Of a stretch of DNA of 64,000 nt, positions 35,349-44,724 are shown in pieces. The DNA is taken from positions 178,943-242,942 of the forward strand of contig CAKUES010000001.1 in assembly GCA_934646835.1 (NCBI GenBank). Direction: 5' to 3'. The stretch is from an uncultured Coriobacteriales bacterium (GTDB taxonomy: Bacteria > Actinomycetota > Coriobacteriia > Coriobacteriales > QAMH01). The notes beneath the pieces were generated by a model, which had not been told where the DNA came from, searched no databases, and worked only from the letters and a program-made list of their open reading frames with translations. The position numbers and the translations under genes were made by a program. The first letter of the stretch is position 1. Each line of letters begins with the position of its first letter.

Positions 35349-36133
35349 AGGAGCCCCCTTCTTCTCAAGGCGCCGATAACCTGCTGCACATTGGCGCCAA
35401 CGCTTTTTCCAGAGGTGTTGATGGTGATATCGGCCACGTCGCGGTACAACGGCAGGCGCTCGTCGTAGATCTCGCGCACAGGGCGCGGGCCGGACAGCAT
35501 CGGGCGCGTCGACGGATCGCTGATGCGGCCGATTGCCTCATCACAGGGAACCTTGAGATAGATGACGTTTCCGAGCGCCTTGACAATGGCGCGGTTGACA
35601 GCGCTGCCAACGATGCCACCGCCGCAGGAGATGATGCTCTTGGGCTCGAAAGCCAGGCTTGCAAGCATCATCGTCTCGATGCGGCGAAAGCCCTCCTCGC
35701 CTTCCTCGGCAAAGATCTCCTTGATCTTGCGGCCCTCTTGCTTCTCGATGTACTTGTCGATGTCGATGAGCGGCAGGCCGGCGCGCTTGGCCAGCACACG
35801 GCTCACACTGCTCTTGCCGCAGCCCATGAAGCCGACAAAGAGGATGTGCTCGCCCTTGTTGGGGACCTGCGGCTCGCGGCGTCGGTTGTTGCCGCTGTGG
35901 CGCTGCTGGCTGCCGCGCTGCTGGCCGCTGCCGTTGCTGGTGCCACGCGCGCTGCCTTCGGCTCGCTTATCGGCCGCCTCGCGCTTGCCAGTGTCGCCTT
36001 GCGGCCTGTGGTTACTACCGCGGCCACCCTTGCCGCCACGACCGCGCCCGTTGCGACTGCCCTGCGGCTTACGCTCGGCTCCATCGACCTGATGCCGCTC
36101 TTGCGGCTGCTGTTTGTCCTGCTGTTCGCTCAC
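35345..36133 (-). CDS. aroK: shikimate kinase with long basic disordered N-terminal extension
   Basis: Residues 93-262 are a normal shikimate kinase: P-loop GFMGCGKSS (101-109), DIDKYIE, FRRIE and SCGGGIV. Residues 1-92 are a low-complexity extension rich in Arg, Gly, Gln, Ser and Asn with RGG-like pieces (GRGRGGKGGRGSN). The GTG start at 36133 has GAGAGGGGG upstream and no good start lies at the domain boundary, so the extension is probably translated. Such tails bind RNA or polyanions in other proteins; here a role is unknown. It sits between aroC and aroB. Confidence 0.93.
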   Translation of the reverse strand: MSEQQDKQQPQERHQVDGAERKPQGSRNGRGRGGKGGRGSNHRPQGDTGKREAADKRAEGSARGTSNGSGQQRGSQQRHSGNNRRREPQVPNKGEHILFVGFMGCGKSSVSRVLAKRAGLPLIDIDKYIEKQEGRKIKEIFAEEGEEGFRRIETMMLASLAFEPKSIISCGGGIVGSAVNRAIVKALGNVIYLKVPCDEAIGRISDPSTRPMLSGPRPVREIYDERLPLYRDVADITINTSGKSVGANVQQVIGALRRRGLL

Positions 36134-36151
36134 CGCTGCCCCCTCTCGGCC

Positions 36152-37300
36152 CTAGCGTGCGTTGATGCGCTCGAGGTAGGCGTCGCGGCGCGCAAGGATG
36201 TCGCCCAGGCAGTTGTCGCCGAACATCTGCGTGTAAGCATCGGCGAGCACCATGGCGACCTCCGCCTCTGCAACCACGCCCATGGCCGGGACGGCGCAGG
36301 CGTCGCTGCGCTCCTTAGAGGCCTTGACGAGCTCGTGCGTGTCCGTATTCACCGTGTCAAGCGGCTTCATCAACGTGGGGATGGGCTTCATGGCAAGCGT
36401 GATGACAAGCGGCAGACCCGTGGTCATACCGCCCTCGAGGCCGCCGGCGTTGTTGCCCGTGCGCCCAAAGCCACGCTCGCGGTCGTAGACGATGCCGTCG
36501 TGAACCTCGCTGCCAGGGCGCGCCGCCGTCTCGAAGCCCATGCCAAACTCGACGCCCTTGATGGCGGGGATGGCAAAGCACGCCGCGCCGAGCTTGCTCG
36601 TCAAGCGCGCCGGTCCGCTATTGTAGCTGCCCAGACCGGGGATGAGGCCGTCGACCACGACGACGCACTCGCCGCCGAGGGACTCGCCTGCCGCCTTCGC
36701 GGCATCGATGGCGTCCTTCATCGCCTGCGTGGCCACAACGTCAGGGCAGCGGCACTCGCTCGCCTCGATGTCCTCGCGTGCAAAGGGGCCTTGCGCCTCG
36801 AGCACCGCGCTGCCGATGCGTTTGACGTAGGACGTAACGCTCACACCGAGCTCGCGTAGGAAGGCCTTGGCGATGGCGCCGGCCGCCACGCGCGCCGCAG
36901 TCTCGCGCGCGGAGCTGCGCTCGAGGATGTTGCGGGCGTCGTCGGTGTCGATCTTGAGCATGCCGACCAAATCCGCATGGCCCGGTCGCGGCTGCACCTC
37001 GCGCTTGAGGTCAGCCGGAGCCTGTCCAAAGACGTCCATGCGACCCGCCCAGTTGACGTGGTCGTCGTTGACGACCTGCAGGGTCACAGGGGTGCCCATG
37101 GTCGTGGAGAAGCGCACGCCGCTTTGCACGGCGGCTGTGTCGGTCTCGATGAGCATGCGACCGCCGCGGCCGTAGCCCTTCTGGCGGCGCGCGAGGTCCT
37201 CGTTGATGGCCTCCTCGCTCACATGCACGCCCGCCGGCACGCCCGTCACAATGGCGGTCAACGCCGGTCCGTGGCTCTCACCTGCGGTAATGAACTCCAT
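36152..37300 (-). CDS. aroC: chorismate synthase
   Basis: The 382-residue FMN-dependent enzyme makes chorismate from EPSP. GESHGPALTAIV at the start, the RPGHAD signature, RSSARETAARVAAGAIAK and the C-terminal GGMTTGLP block are present. AAGGAGCATCG precedes the ATG. The end is 19 bases before aroK. Confidence 0.95.
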   Translation of the reverse strand: MEFITAGESHGPALTAIVTGVPAGVHVSEEAINEDLARRQKGYGRGGRMLIETDTAAVQSGVRFSTTMGTPVTLQVVNDDHVNWAGRMDVFGQAPADLKREVQPRPGHADLVGMLKIDTDDARNILERSSARETAARVAAGAIAKAFLRELGVSVTSYVKRIGSAVLEAQGPFAREDIEASECRCPDVVATQAMKDAIDAAKAAGESLGGECVVVVDGLIPGLGSYNSGPARLTSKLGAACFAIPAIKGVEFGMGFETAARPGSEVHDGIVYDRERGFGRTGNNAGGLEGGMTTGLPLVITLAMKPIPTLMKPLDTVNTDTHELVKASKERSDACAVPAMGVVAEAEVAMVLADAYTQMFGDNCLGDILARRDAYLERINAR

Positions 37301-37333
37301 CGATGCTCCTTCTTACCTATTCTCGTACTCGAT

Positions 37334-38557
37334 CTATATCGATTTGGCGTCCTGCTCCTTGGCCGCCTCGAGCTCCTCGCGCGCGACGACGAGCTGCATC
37401 GCGGCGATGGCACACTCGACCATGGAGTCCTCCGGCGGGTTGGTGGTCAGACGCTGCATCTGCATGCCCGGCCACAAGATGACGCGCACCAGCGGGTTGT
37501 TGGGGCGCTTGCCCGCCCACTGGACCGTGATCTCATAGCTCACGCCCGCGATGACGGGCATGAGGATGATGCGCGTGAGGACGATCAGCACGAAGCGCAG
37601 CGGGCCCTCCGTCACGCCAGTCATATCCACCAGCGCGTTGATCGGCGCGCCAAGCACCGTGTAGACAAAGATCGCGATGATCATCACCATGATGAGAAAC
37701 GCGGTACCGCACCTCACGTGCAGCGTGGGGAACTGCTGGGCGTTTGCCACCGTGAGCGGCAGGTCGTGCTCGAAGCAGTGGATCGTCTTGTGCTCCGCGC
37801 CGTGGTAGCAAAACATGCGCTTGATGTCCTTCATACGGCTGATGAGCCAGATGTAGGCGACAAAGATCGCCACGCGCAAGATGCCGTCGAAGATGTTCCA
37901 GCCGACGGAGTTCATCGCGTCCGCGCCAAAGACGAGGTTGGACAGCGCGGCCGGCACGACGACGAAAATCGCCACGCCGACGACCAAGCCGATGATCATC
38001 GAGATCGTCATCAGCACGCCGAGGGAGTCTTCCTCGGCATCCGCCTTCTTCTGCTCGGCGTCGAAATCCGCGGCAGCCTGCTCGACGTCGTCGCCAGCCG
38101 CATGAGCAGCGGCGATGTGCGCCTCGCGCTTGGCGGCGACTTCCTCAGCCTTCTTGGCGGCCTCGGCGTCCTCTGCAGCACGCAGCTCCTCGACGGTCGT
38201 CTTCTTCTTGCGCGCCTCCTTCTTGAGGCGCTGCTCGCGCTCCTCCTCGGTCTCCTCCCAGTCATAGGCGTGCTCGGTCGCGATGTTGAGCGCCTTGTAG
38301 CCCAGGCCCAAGGACTCGACGAAGGCCGTGCAGCCGCGGATGATGGGCCAGCGCAGCCAGCTGTTCTTGGGACGGCCGCTGGCGAGGTCGTGCTCCTCGG
38401 TGTAGATGTTGCCGTCGGGCTCGCGGATGGCGACCGCCCAGTTGTAGCGGCCGCGCATCATAATGCCCTCGATGAGGGCCTGGCCGCCGATGTGGGTGCG
38501 GCGCAAGACGTCGCCATCGGCGGAGAAGGCGTCCTTGAGGCGCTTGGAGTCGCTCAC
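37334..38557 (-). CDS. DUF1385 membrane protein with inserted coiled coil
   Basis: The 407-residue protein has the conserved DUF1385 start (GGQALIEGIMMRG) and the YHGAEHKTIHCFE motif with several membrane helices. Between residues about 98 and 180 it carries a highly charged Ala/Glu/Lys-rich insert predicted as coiled coil, not usual for the family. The GTG start adjoins the thyX stop with no gap (TAAGTG), indicating coupling. DUF1385 proteins have no known function. Confidence 0.9.
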   Translation of the reverse strand: MSDSKRLKDAFSADGDVLRRTHIGGQALIEGIMMRGRYNWAVAIREPDGNIYTEEHDLASGRPKNSWLRWPIIRGCTAFVESLGLGYKALNIATEHAYDWEETEEEREQRLKKEARKKKTTVEELRAAEDAEAAKKAEEVAAKREAHIAAAHAAGDDVEQAAADFDAEQKKADAEEDSLGVLMTISMIIGLVVGVAIFVVVPAALSNLVFGADAMNSVGWNIFDGILRVAIFVAYIWLISRMKDIKRMFCYHGAEHKTIHCFEHDLPLTVANAQQFPTLHVRCGTAFLIMVMIIAIFVYTVLGAPINALVDMTGVTEGPLRFVLIVLTRIILMPVIAGVSYEITVQWAGKRPNNPLVRVILWPGMQMQRLTTNPPEDSMVECAIAAMQLVVAREELEAAKEQDAKSI

Positions 38558-39232
38558 TTAGCGGGTCACCTGCTCCCAAGGCTCGCCGCAGCTCATCTTG
38601 CCCTCCGGGCACTTGCCGCGCGCGCAGCCGGGGCCGGCGGTGGCGAAGATGAAGGACGCGGTGGGGCGGGCAAGCTCGAGCATGCGGCATGCCATCTCGC
38701 GGATCTCCCACTGCGCGCGGTTGCAGCAGCGCAGGGAGAAGAAGTGGAGCAGCTCGCGGATGTTCATCGTGACGACGATCTTGGTCTCGCAGGCGTTGGG
38801 CAGCAGGTAGCGCGCGTCTTCTGCGGGGATGCCGAGCTTGACGAGCCTGTCGTAGGCGGCAAACGCGTCCTTGACGGCCTGCTGGTACTCCTCTTGGGCG
38901 CCGGCGTCGACGACGCTTTGCGGCAAGACGAAGTCCGGCTCCTCCTTGAAGGTGACGTAGCGCTGGGACTGCTGGTTGTAGCTGGCCATACGATGGCGCA
39001 CGAGCTGATGGCTGCATGCGCGGCTGATGCCGTCGATGGCGAAGGTGTAGCTGGCGTGCTCGAGCGTGGAGAGATGCCCGCTGTTGAGGATGGTGGTGAG
39101 CACCTTGCGGATGCGCTCCTCGTCGAGGGTCTCCATGAGCTCGGCCGCGCCGACAGGCGCGTAGCACAGGCGCGCAGCGGTCGCGACGGCGCGCTCGGGA
39201 TCGGGGGTATGGTAGAGAAGCTCTACGTTCAT
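38558..39232 (-). CDS. thyX: FAD-dependent thymidylate synthase
   Basis: A 224-residue ThyX that makes dTMP using FAD and methylene-folate. The signature RHRMASYNQQSQRY matches RHRxxSxxxxSxRY. AAGGAGCATC precedes the ATG. It heads the run thyX, DUF1385, aroC, aroK, aroB. Confidence 0.95.
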   Translation of the reverse strand: MNVELLYHTPDPERAVATAARLCYAPVGAAELMETLDEERIRKVLTTILNSGHLSTLEHASYTFAIDGISRACSHQLVRHRMASYNQQSQRYVTFKEEPDFVLPQSVVDAGAQEEYQQAVKDAFAAYDRLVKLGIPAEDARYLLPNACETKIVVTMNIRELLHFFSLRCCNRAQWEIREMACRMLELARPTASFIFATAGPGCARGKCPEGKMSCGEPWEQVTR

Positions 39233-39436
39233 GATGCTCCTTATCTATAGACAGTTACCGATATGATACCCGCGCACTGGGACATGGCAGGGCGCGCAAA
39301 GTTAACTGCTTGCTAACTGTAGGATTTGCCTCCGAATATGGCACGCGGTGGGGCGGCGGAGGCCACAGCTGAGAGACCCTTGCGCTATCATGACTCGTCG
39401 CGTCAGCATCATCGAGCCCGAAAGCACCCCGTAGAG

Positions 39437-39565
39437 GCGCCAGACGAAGTCGGCGCCATAGGTCGCAGCAAGACGGCGGAATGTCTGTGACACACAATGT
39501 CACTGGCACAATGTGTGTCAAAACCGCTGGTTACGTAGGGGAGGGACCGAAGTCCCTCCCCATAA
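39437..39565. repeat. three intergenic hairpins in a row
   Basis: A GGCGCC/AGACGAAGTC hairpin (39437-39458), a single CCAGTGACA-family hairpin (39488-39520; TGACACAC pairing with GTGTGTCA around TGTCACTGGCACA) and a GGGGAGGGAC hairpin (39538-39561) follow one another in the 385-base gap between thyX and the ATPase gene. Confidence 0.88.
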
Positions 39566-39618
39566 ACCTCGCATTGTTCAGCGCTTCCCTAGCCATTGCG
39601 CCAGCACCAAGACACCTG

Positions 39619-41499
39619 CTACCCAACCAGCCCCTCGACGCAGGTCGTGACCTCGTTGCTCTTTTGCAGGGTCCAAGCAGCAGCATCGGCGTCCGCGTCC
39701 AGCAGGCTCTTGCACGACATCTTGTCGTGTGAAAGCAGCATCAGCTGGCGCACATCGCCGCTGCTGTTTTCGACCTCGCAGGCCAGCTCGGCGAGCATCC
39801 TGAGCACCAGCTCGCGCGCAGCGCCGTCCATGCCGGTGGCAGGGTCGTCGACCACGAGGACGCGCTCCTCCCCCACTCCCTCAGCGCTCGTCGCGCCCCC
39901 TGCCAGCTGCATGAAATACGCAAACGCCACGAGTGCCTCCTCACCCTCGCTGAGCGTGCGCGCGGCAGCAGAGCCATCGGGGCGCGCGATGACGTAGCAG
40001 CCAGGATGCTCATCGGCCTCCACGAGCTTAAAGCCGACGACGCCGTGTGCGGCGAGGGTGTCGTTGATGCTTTGGGCAGCAGCTGCCACCGTCGCGGCCT
40101 GCTTGTTCAGCTCCACGATCTTCTCGCGATTGCCGAGCAAGGCCTGCTGCAGGTCCTCGCAGCTGGCCTTGTGCTCCTCGGCCTCGAAGCTCGCGGCCCT
40201 GGCACGCGCGCGATAGCCCTCGACCTCGGCGGCGAGCTTGTGCGCGAAGAAGGCCCACACGTCGTCGACCAAGCGCGCCGCCTCCGCAGACCTCCTGCTC
40301 AGGGCGCCGTTGTAATCGGCAGCCACATCATCGAGGGTCGTAAGCGCCGCGACCAGCTCCTCCAGGGCTGGCAGCGGATCGCTCAGCTCGGCCCTTGCAC
40401 TCGGCTGTTCGAGCTTCTTTGCCGCCTGCGCGGCCGTCAGCTCGACAGCCAGCGCCAGATCGTGCGCCGCCCGCGCAACCCTGCCGTAGCAGACGTGCGG
40501 GCACTGCTCGAGCAAAGCGGCAGCGCGCTGCTCGACCGCACGCGCGTAATCGAGCGCCCTGCCCAGACGCCCCACATGCAGCTCAATGCGCTCGACGTCC
40601 TCCTTGAAAGCCCCGTCGAAAAACGCGCTGATCTGCGCAGCCAAGTCCTCCGTAACGGTCCTCTGCTGGCAGAAGGGGCAGACACCGTCTCCGCGCAGGT
40701 ACTCGGCGCCCTTGCGCAGCCAGTCCGCACAGCCGAGCTCGTTGACCAGCGCGGCAATCGGCAAGTCCGCGTTGCCGACCACTGGGCGCCCCCAGACCTC
40801 ATCGCCGATCACCACGCGCAAGCCATCCAGCAGCTGGCCTGCCTGACGCGCCTGCTCGGGCATCGCGTCTGCGAACACGGGCTCTTCCTCGGAGAACAGA
40901 ACAGCCGCGCGACGGCGCAGCTCGTCTTCCGGCTGCGCGGCCATACCATAGCTGCTCCACTCGACGAGCTTGCGCGCAAGCGCGTCTTTCCTGGCCACGC
41001 CCTTGAACGCCGGCCTGAAGACGTCGTAGTAGCCCTCGGTCGCGGCAACACCGCGCTTCGCCTTCACGCCGGTCTTGAGCGTCCAGGCGACGTCCTTGAA
41101 GTACTCCCACTCCGCCGCCAGCACCGCACGTGCCTCGGCCTCCATCGTCTTCTCGCTCTCGAGCTGCTCTTCCATCTCGAGGTTTTGCCCCTTGAGGCGC
41201 TCGATGTCCGCGACGGTCTGAGCACTGCCCTCGCCCAGCGTGTAGACGCCGGGGATATCGCTCGCGCTAACGCAGCGCTCGCGGAAGTGCCGATTGAAGA
41301 CATAGGGGCGCAGCTGCCTGCCATCCGCCCAGGCAAGCTCGCACTCGGGGTACAAGTCGGGCTCGGCGATGACCTTGGAAATTGTCGTCTTTCCCGTGCC
41401 GTTGCCGCCGTAGACGATGTTGACCTTGGTAAGCTCGCCGAGTGTGGCCCCTTCCCCATCGAAGGTGGCGCAGTTTCTCATCTTCACAGTCTCGAGCAT
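39619..41499 (-). CDS. AAA_13-family ATPase, PrrC/RloC-like
   Basis: This 626-residue protein starts with an ABC/SMC-type P-loop GGNGTGKT (31-38), has coiled coil around 95-130, a CPFC (274-277) that resembles a zinc hook, more coiled coil, and ends with LSEGEEALVAFAYF (signature) and VLVVDDPATGMD (Walker B). This is the AAA_13 layout shared by the tRNA-anticodon nucleases PrrC and RloC and by uncharacterised relatives. I could not identify nuclease residues. ATG 41499 has GGAGG five bases upstream. It stands alone, flanked by dense repeats, and may be a phage-defence gene. Confidence 0.82.
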   Translation of the reverse strand: MLETVKMRNCATFDGEGATLGELTKVNIVYGGNGTGKTTISKVIAEPDLYPECELAWADGRQLRPYVFNRHFRERCVSASDIPGVYTLGEGSAQTVADIERLKGQNLEMEEQLESEKTMEAEARAVLAAEWEYFKDVAWTLKTGVKAKRGVAATEGYYDVFRPAFKGVARKDALARKLVEWSSYGMAAQPEDELRRRAAVLFSEEEPVFADAMPEQARQAGQLLDGLRVVIGDEVWGRPVVGNADLPIAALVNELGCADWLRKGAEYLRGDGVCPFCQQRTVTEDLAAQISAFFDGAFKEDVERIELHVGRLGRALDYARAVEQRAAALLEQCPHVCYGRVARAAHDLALAVELTAAQAAKKLEQPSARAELSDPLPALEELVAALTTLDDVAADYNGALSRRSAEAARLVDDVWAFFAHKLAAEVEGYRARARAASFEAEEHKASCEDLQQALLGNREKIVELNKQAATVAAAAQSINDTLAAHGVVGFKLVEADEHPGCYVIARPDGSAAARTLSEGEEALVAFAYFMQLAGGATSAEGVGEERVLVVDDPATGMDGAARELVLRMLAELACEVENSSGDVRQLMLLSHDKMSCKSLLDADADAAAWTLQKSNEVTTCVEGLVG

Positions 41500-41642
41500 T
41501 CGAACCTCCATCGTCTTGGCATGCAACCAGGCAACAAGTGCCCCCTATCGTATGCGCTCAGCTGGCACATCATTCCAAAAAGCGAGAGAAAAACACGAGT
41601 GGACACAACACTGACATGCACCTGCGACACCTTGCTCAGGAA

Positions 41643-41728
41643 GACACACATTGTGCCCCAGTGACATCGTGTGTCACAGGCATTCCGCCATCTCGCTGCG
41701 ACCTATAGCGCCGACTTCGTCTGGCGAT
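41643..41728. repeat. single CCAGTGACA hairpin plus degenerate GGCGCC core
   Basis: GACACAC at 41643 pairs with GTGTGTC ending at 41675 around CCAGTGACA. The degenerate GACTTCGTCT hairpin (41707-41728) lies 31 bases on, the same order of blocks as at 39.44-39.52 kb read from the other strand. Confidence 0.8.
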
Positions 41729-41785
41729 CTACGGGGTGCTTTTAGGCTCGATGACGCTGACGCAGCGAAGGTCCCAAGATGCGTC

Positions 41786-41898
41786 AGCGACGTGGTCAAC
41801 GTGTGCCAGTGACAAAGTGACCACACCGCTAAGACTCGATAATATCGGCCTCTCTTGGTGTGGTCACTTTGTCACTGGCACACGTTGACCACGTCGCT
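41786..41898. repeat. long inverted repeat, CCAGTGACA family, copy with new stem
   Basis: Perfect 42-base arms (41786-41827 and 41857-41898) flank a 29-base loop. The arm contains GTGTGCCAGTGACAAAG between GTGGTCA and TGACCAC. Core and layout equal those at 1.6 and 59.7 kb, but the stem ends are different. Confidence 0.9.
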
Positions 41899-41908
41899 CC
41901 CCCAATCG

Positions 41909-42021
41909 GCAAGTGCGGCCTTTTCCAGCTCACAGCTCCTCGATTCAACCGCACTTATGCCCAAGCAGAACACAATCGACCGCACTTACGCGGCTCTCCG
42001 TCCCCATTCGACCGCACTTAT
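41909..42021. repeat. array of TAAGTGCGGTCGA motifs, locus 1
   Basis: One AAGTGCGG in plus orientation (near 41911) is followed by three inverted copies (41944, 41977, 42008) spaced 33 and 31 bases. The mirror-image arrangement is at 45338-45448. Spacer sequences are not conserved. Confidence 0.82.
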
Positions 42022-42167
42022 CCCACCCGCCCAACTCTGGGAGAACACCCGCACAAAATTTCGCGCGTGCTTTCGTCACGCCAGCCGATAACATACGCGC
42101 TCGCATGCAGCAAACAATGCACTACGTTATCCTCGCATTGACATGCATTTCACACGCTAGGAACCCC

Positions 42168-43634
42168 ATGCAGCAGCAAGAGCAGAAAAACACCGATACG
42201 ACTAACTCCACCGCCGCATCCGACGTGACGATCACGCGTGAGCCCAACCCCATGGGCACCGAGCGCATCGGCAAGCTGGTCGCGAAGTTCTCGCTGCCAG
42301 CTGTTGTGATGATGCTCTTCAACTCGCTCTACAACATCATCGACACGGCGTTTCTGCAGGTCGCCTTGCCCATCATCGGCGCAGCCGTCACGCAGATCGC
42401 CTTCCCCGTGCAAACGATTCTCATGGGCTTTTCCATGCTCGGCGGCATCGGCGGCAACGCGCTCGCAGCCATCGAGCTCGGCCGCGGCAACAGCCACAAG
42501 GTCGAGAAGATCCTCGGCAACACGGCTTTGCTGCTCCTTGGCATTTCCGTCCTCGTCGCTATCTTCGCTGTCTTCTTCATGGACCCGCTGCTTGCCGCCC
42601 TCGGCGCCAGCGAGGAGCTCTGGGTACCCTCCAAGACCTTCCTCACCATCATCTGCGTGGGCTTTGCGTTCCAGTCCCTCGGCATGGGAATGAACAACTT
42701 CCTGCGCACGGCCGGCCGGCCCAACCTCTCGCTCGCCTGCAGCATCCTGGGTACGGCAGCCTGCATCGTCCTCAACTACCTCTTCGTCATCGTGCTCAGC
42801 TGGGGCATCGCTGGCAGCGCCTATGCCACCGTGCTCGGCCAGTTCATCGGCATGGTCCCGGTCATGGCCTTCTTCCTGCTCTACAAGGGCGAAGGCTTCA
42901 AGCTGCGCCTGCGCAACTGCATCCCCGACCTGCGCCTCATGCGCGACATCTGCGCCCTCGGCCTCGCGTCGTTTGCCATCCAGGTGGCGCAGTGCGCGGT
43001 CACCGTCGTGATGAACCACGTTATCGGCATCTGGGGCACCCAGGACCCCATGGGCTACGAGGCGGCGCTGGCGACCATCTCCATCGCCTGGAAGGTGCTC
43101 TCCATCGCGTATATGCCGATTATCGGCATAACGAGTGGCGTGCAGCCCTTGCTCGGCTTCAACGTGGGCGCGCAGCTGTGGTCACGTGTCATGGCGTTCT
43201 ACAAGTGGGCATGCATCGACTGCTTCCTCGTGGCACTGGGCTTCCAGCTGCTGTTCTGGATCGCTCCGCAGGCGCCGCTTGCGCTCTTCTCCGTACGCGA
43301 GGACCTCGTGCCCTTCGCCTGTGACACCATCCGCCTCTTCTCGATCTGGCTGGCCCCCGTGGGCTTCCAGATCATGGCAGGCAGCTACTTCCAGAGTTCC
43401 GGCCAGCCCATGAAGGCGACCATCCTCGAGCTTACGAGGCAGTTTCTCTTCCTCATCCCGCTCTATATCGCGATGCCCTACATCGCGACGGACCTTTTGG
43501 GGCTTTCCGGACTCGACGGCGTGCGCCTTGCGCCGCCCATCTCCGACGTCATGGCCTTCTTCGTGACGACGGCCTTCTTTGTCTTGGAGTGGCGCAAGCT
43601 CAAGAGGCTGGACCAGAAGAAGGCTGCAGAGTAA
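42168..43634 (+). CDS. MATE-family efflux transporter
   Basis: The 488-residue protein has twelve hydrophobic helices in two homologous halves and opens with an extended polar N-terminus. GKLVAKFSLPAVVMMLFNSLYNIIDTAFL is the MATE start pattern, seen again in weaker form at the half-way point. It exports cationic drugs or metabolites with Na+ or H+. I use ATG 42168 (AGGA six bases upstream) because the longer frame runs through repeat DNA. Flanked by the two AAGTGCGG arrays together with the nuclease. Confidence 0.9.
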   Translation: MQQQEQKNTDTTNSTAASDVTITREPNPMGTERIGKLVAKFSLPAVVMMLFNSLYNIIDTAFLQVALPIIGAAVTQIAFPVQTILMGFSMLGGIGGNALAAIELGRGNSHKVEKILGNTALLLLGISVLVAIFAVFFMDPLLAALGASEELWVPSKTFLTIICVGFAFQSLGMGMNNFLRTAGRPNLSLACSILGTAACIVLNYLFVIVLSWGIAGSAYATVLGQFIGMVPVMAFFLLYKGEGFKLRLRNCIPDLRLMRDICALGLASFAIQVAQCAVTVVMNHVIGIWGTQDPMGYEAALATISIAWKVLSIAYMPIIGITSGVQPLLGFNVGAQLWSRVMAFYKWACIDCFLVALGFQLLFWIAPQAPLALFSVREDLVPFACDTIRLFSIWLAPVGFQIMAGSYFQSSGQPMKATILELTRQFLFLIPLYIAMPYIATDLLGLSGLDGVRLAPPISDVMAFFVTTAFFVLEWRKLKRLDQKKAAE

Positions 43635-43688
43635 GAACCCAAGGGGTCGCGCGCGGGTTTTAATGCAAGTGACGGTTGCCAGCCCGCC

Positions 43689-43738
43689 CACTGCTACCTG
43701 CAGGCGCGGACTTCGTCTCGCGCCTGCAGGTAGCAGTG
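43689..43738. terminator. palindrome with GACTTCGTCT loop between convergent genes
   Basis: Perfect 20-base arms (CACTGCTACCTGCAGGCGCG) flank the ten-base loop GACTTCGTCT. The loop equals that of the GGCGCC hairpins but the stem is entirely different. It lies between convergent MATE and nuclease genes and could stop transcription from both. Confidence 0.82.
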
Positions 43739-43803
43739 AGGTGGCTATCGTCCATGAAACTCCGCGAGGCCCCAAAGCGCTGGCAAACCCAACTAGCTGC
43801 GGT

Positions 43804-44610
43804 TTAATGCGACCCTGCCGCCTTCTCGCCCTTCACAGAGCTGCCGGACATAGCGCCGGTCTCATAGTCGATAACGCAGCCGTTCATGGCGTTGTAGACC
43901 TCGACATGCTCGTTGATGCTGCCGTCATCGCTCAGGATATCGACGTAAACGCTGCGACAGATGAGCTCGTCTCCCTCATACACCGGCGTGGCCTTGTAGT
44001 AGACCCAGCCCTTTTGATGGGAGCGCAGATATTCGAGAGCCATCTGCTCGGTGTACTGCATGCCACCGGGCTCGTTTTGCGTGTTGTTGCCGACGTTTTG
44101 CGTGCGGGTACCCGTGACGAGGTTCTCCCTAACGGCATGCCCTCCCAAGCAATCCGCCAACAGATGACTGCGGTTGTATGAGAAGCCGCTGTAGGTTTTT
44201 CCATTAGAAAGCGGCACGCAGACAAAGTACTGCCTACCCCAACCGGAGATCTCATCTGCCTCCTTGGGCATGGACTCGCGCCAGCCGGCGGAGTCGGCGA
44301 CCATCTTGTACGTGACCTTAGCCACGACGCACTGGGTGCGTCCAAGAGAATCCAACGGCGCTGTCTTGACCTCGCCGGCGTTAATGGAGGGCGTCACGTT
44401 AGCCTTACCGCGGACGGTGTAGTAGAGCGGCGCCTCGTCATAAGACCACGTATGGGCAGCATAGGCCTCAGAACCAGCCTGCGAGGAGGAGACGACACCC
44501 TGGCCCCCTGAGTCTCCGGTCGAGCCAACACAGGAAAGCGCACCGCTAAAGCCTCCGCCGACAAGCAGCACGGCCGCAAGCAAGAGCGCAATCAAACGCT
44601 TCTTCTCCAC
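43804..44610 (-). CDS. secreted DNA/RNA non-specific endonuclease
   Basis: A 268-residue protein with a signal peptide (MEKKRLIALLLAAVLLVGGG) and a beta-beta-alpha metal nuclease domain. NRSHLLADCLGG is the active-site block (the usual DRGH is NRSH as in streptococcal DNases) and NLVTGTRTQNVGNN supplies the metal-binding Asn. It would degrade extracellular nucleic acid for nutrition, escape from DNA nets or DNA uptake. It is convergent with the MATE gene. Confidence 0.9.
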   Translation of the reverse strand: MEKKRLIALLLAAVLLVGGGFSGALSCVGSTGDSGGQGVVSSSQAGSEAYAAHTWSYDEAPLYYTVRGKANVTPSINAGEVKTAPLDSLGRTQCVVAKVTYKMVADSAGWRESMPKEADEISGWGRQYFVCVPLSNGKTYSGFSYNRSHLLADCLGGHAVRENLVTGTRTQNVGNNTQNEPGGMQYTEQMALEYLRSHQKGWVYYKATPVYEGDELICRSVYVDILSDDGSINEHVEVYNAMNGCVIDYETGAMSGSSVKGEKAAGSH

Positions 44611-44724
44611 AGTTACCTCGCAGACATCAATACAACAGGGGTATTTCCACGCAAGCGACTATAGCGCAAGAGCCAACAGAGCGCTCGCTACCTCGGCCTA
44701 AGCTGCAGAGCTAAACGAGCAACA

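Noticed and set aside
41909..42021. Evenly spaced short direct repeats considered as a CRISPR array
   Set aside because: Repeat is only 13 bases, spacers are 18-25 bases, one unit is inverted, and no cas gene is present.
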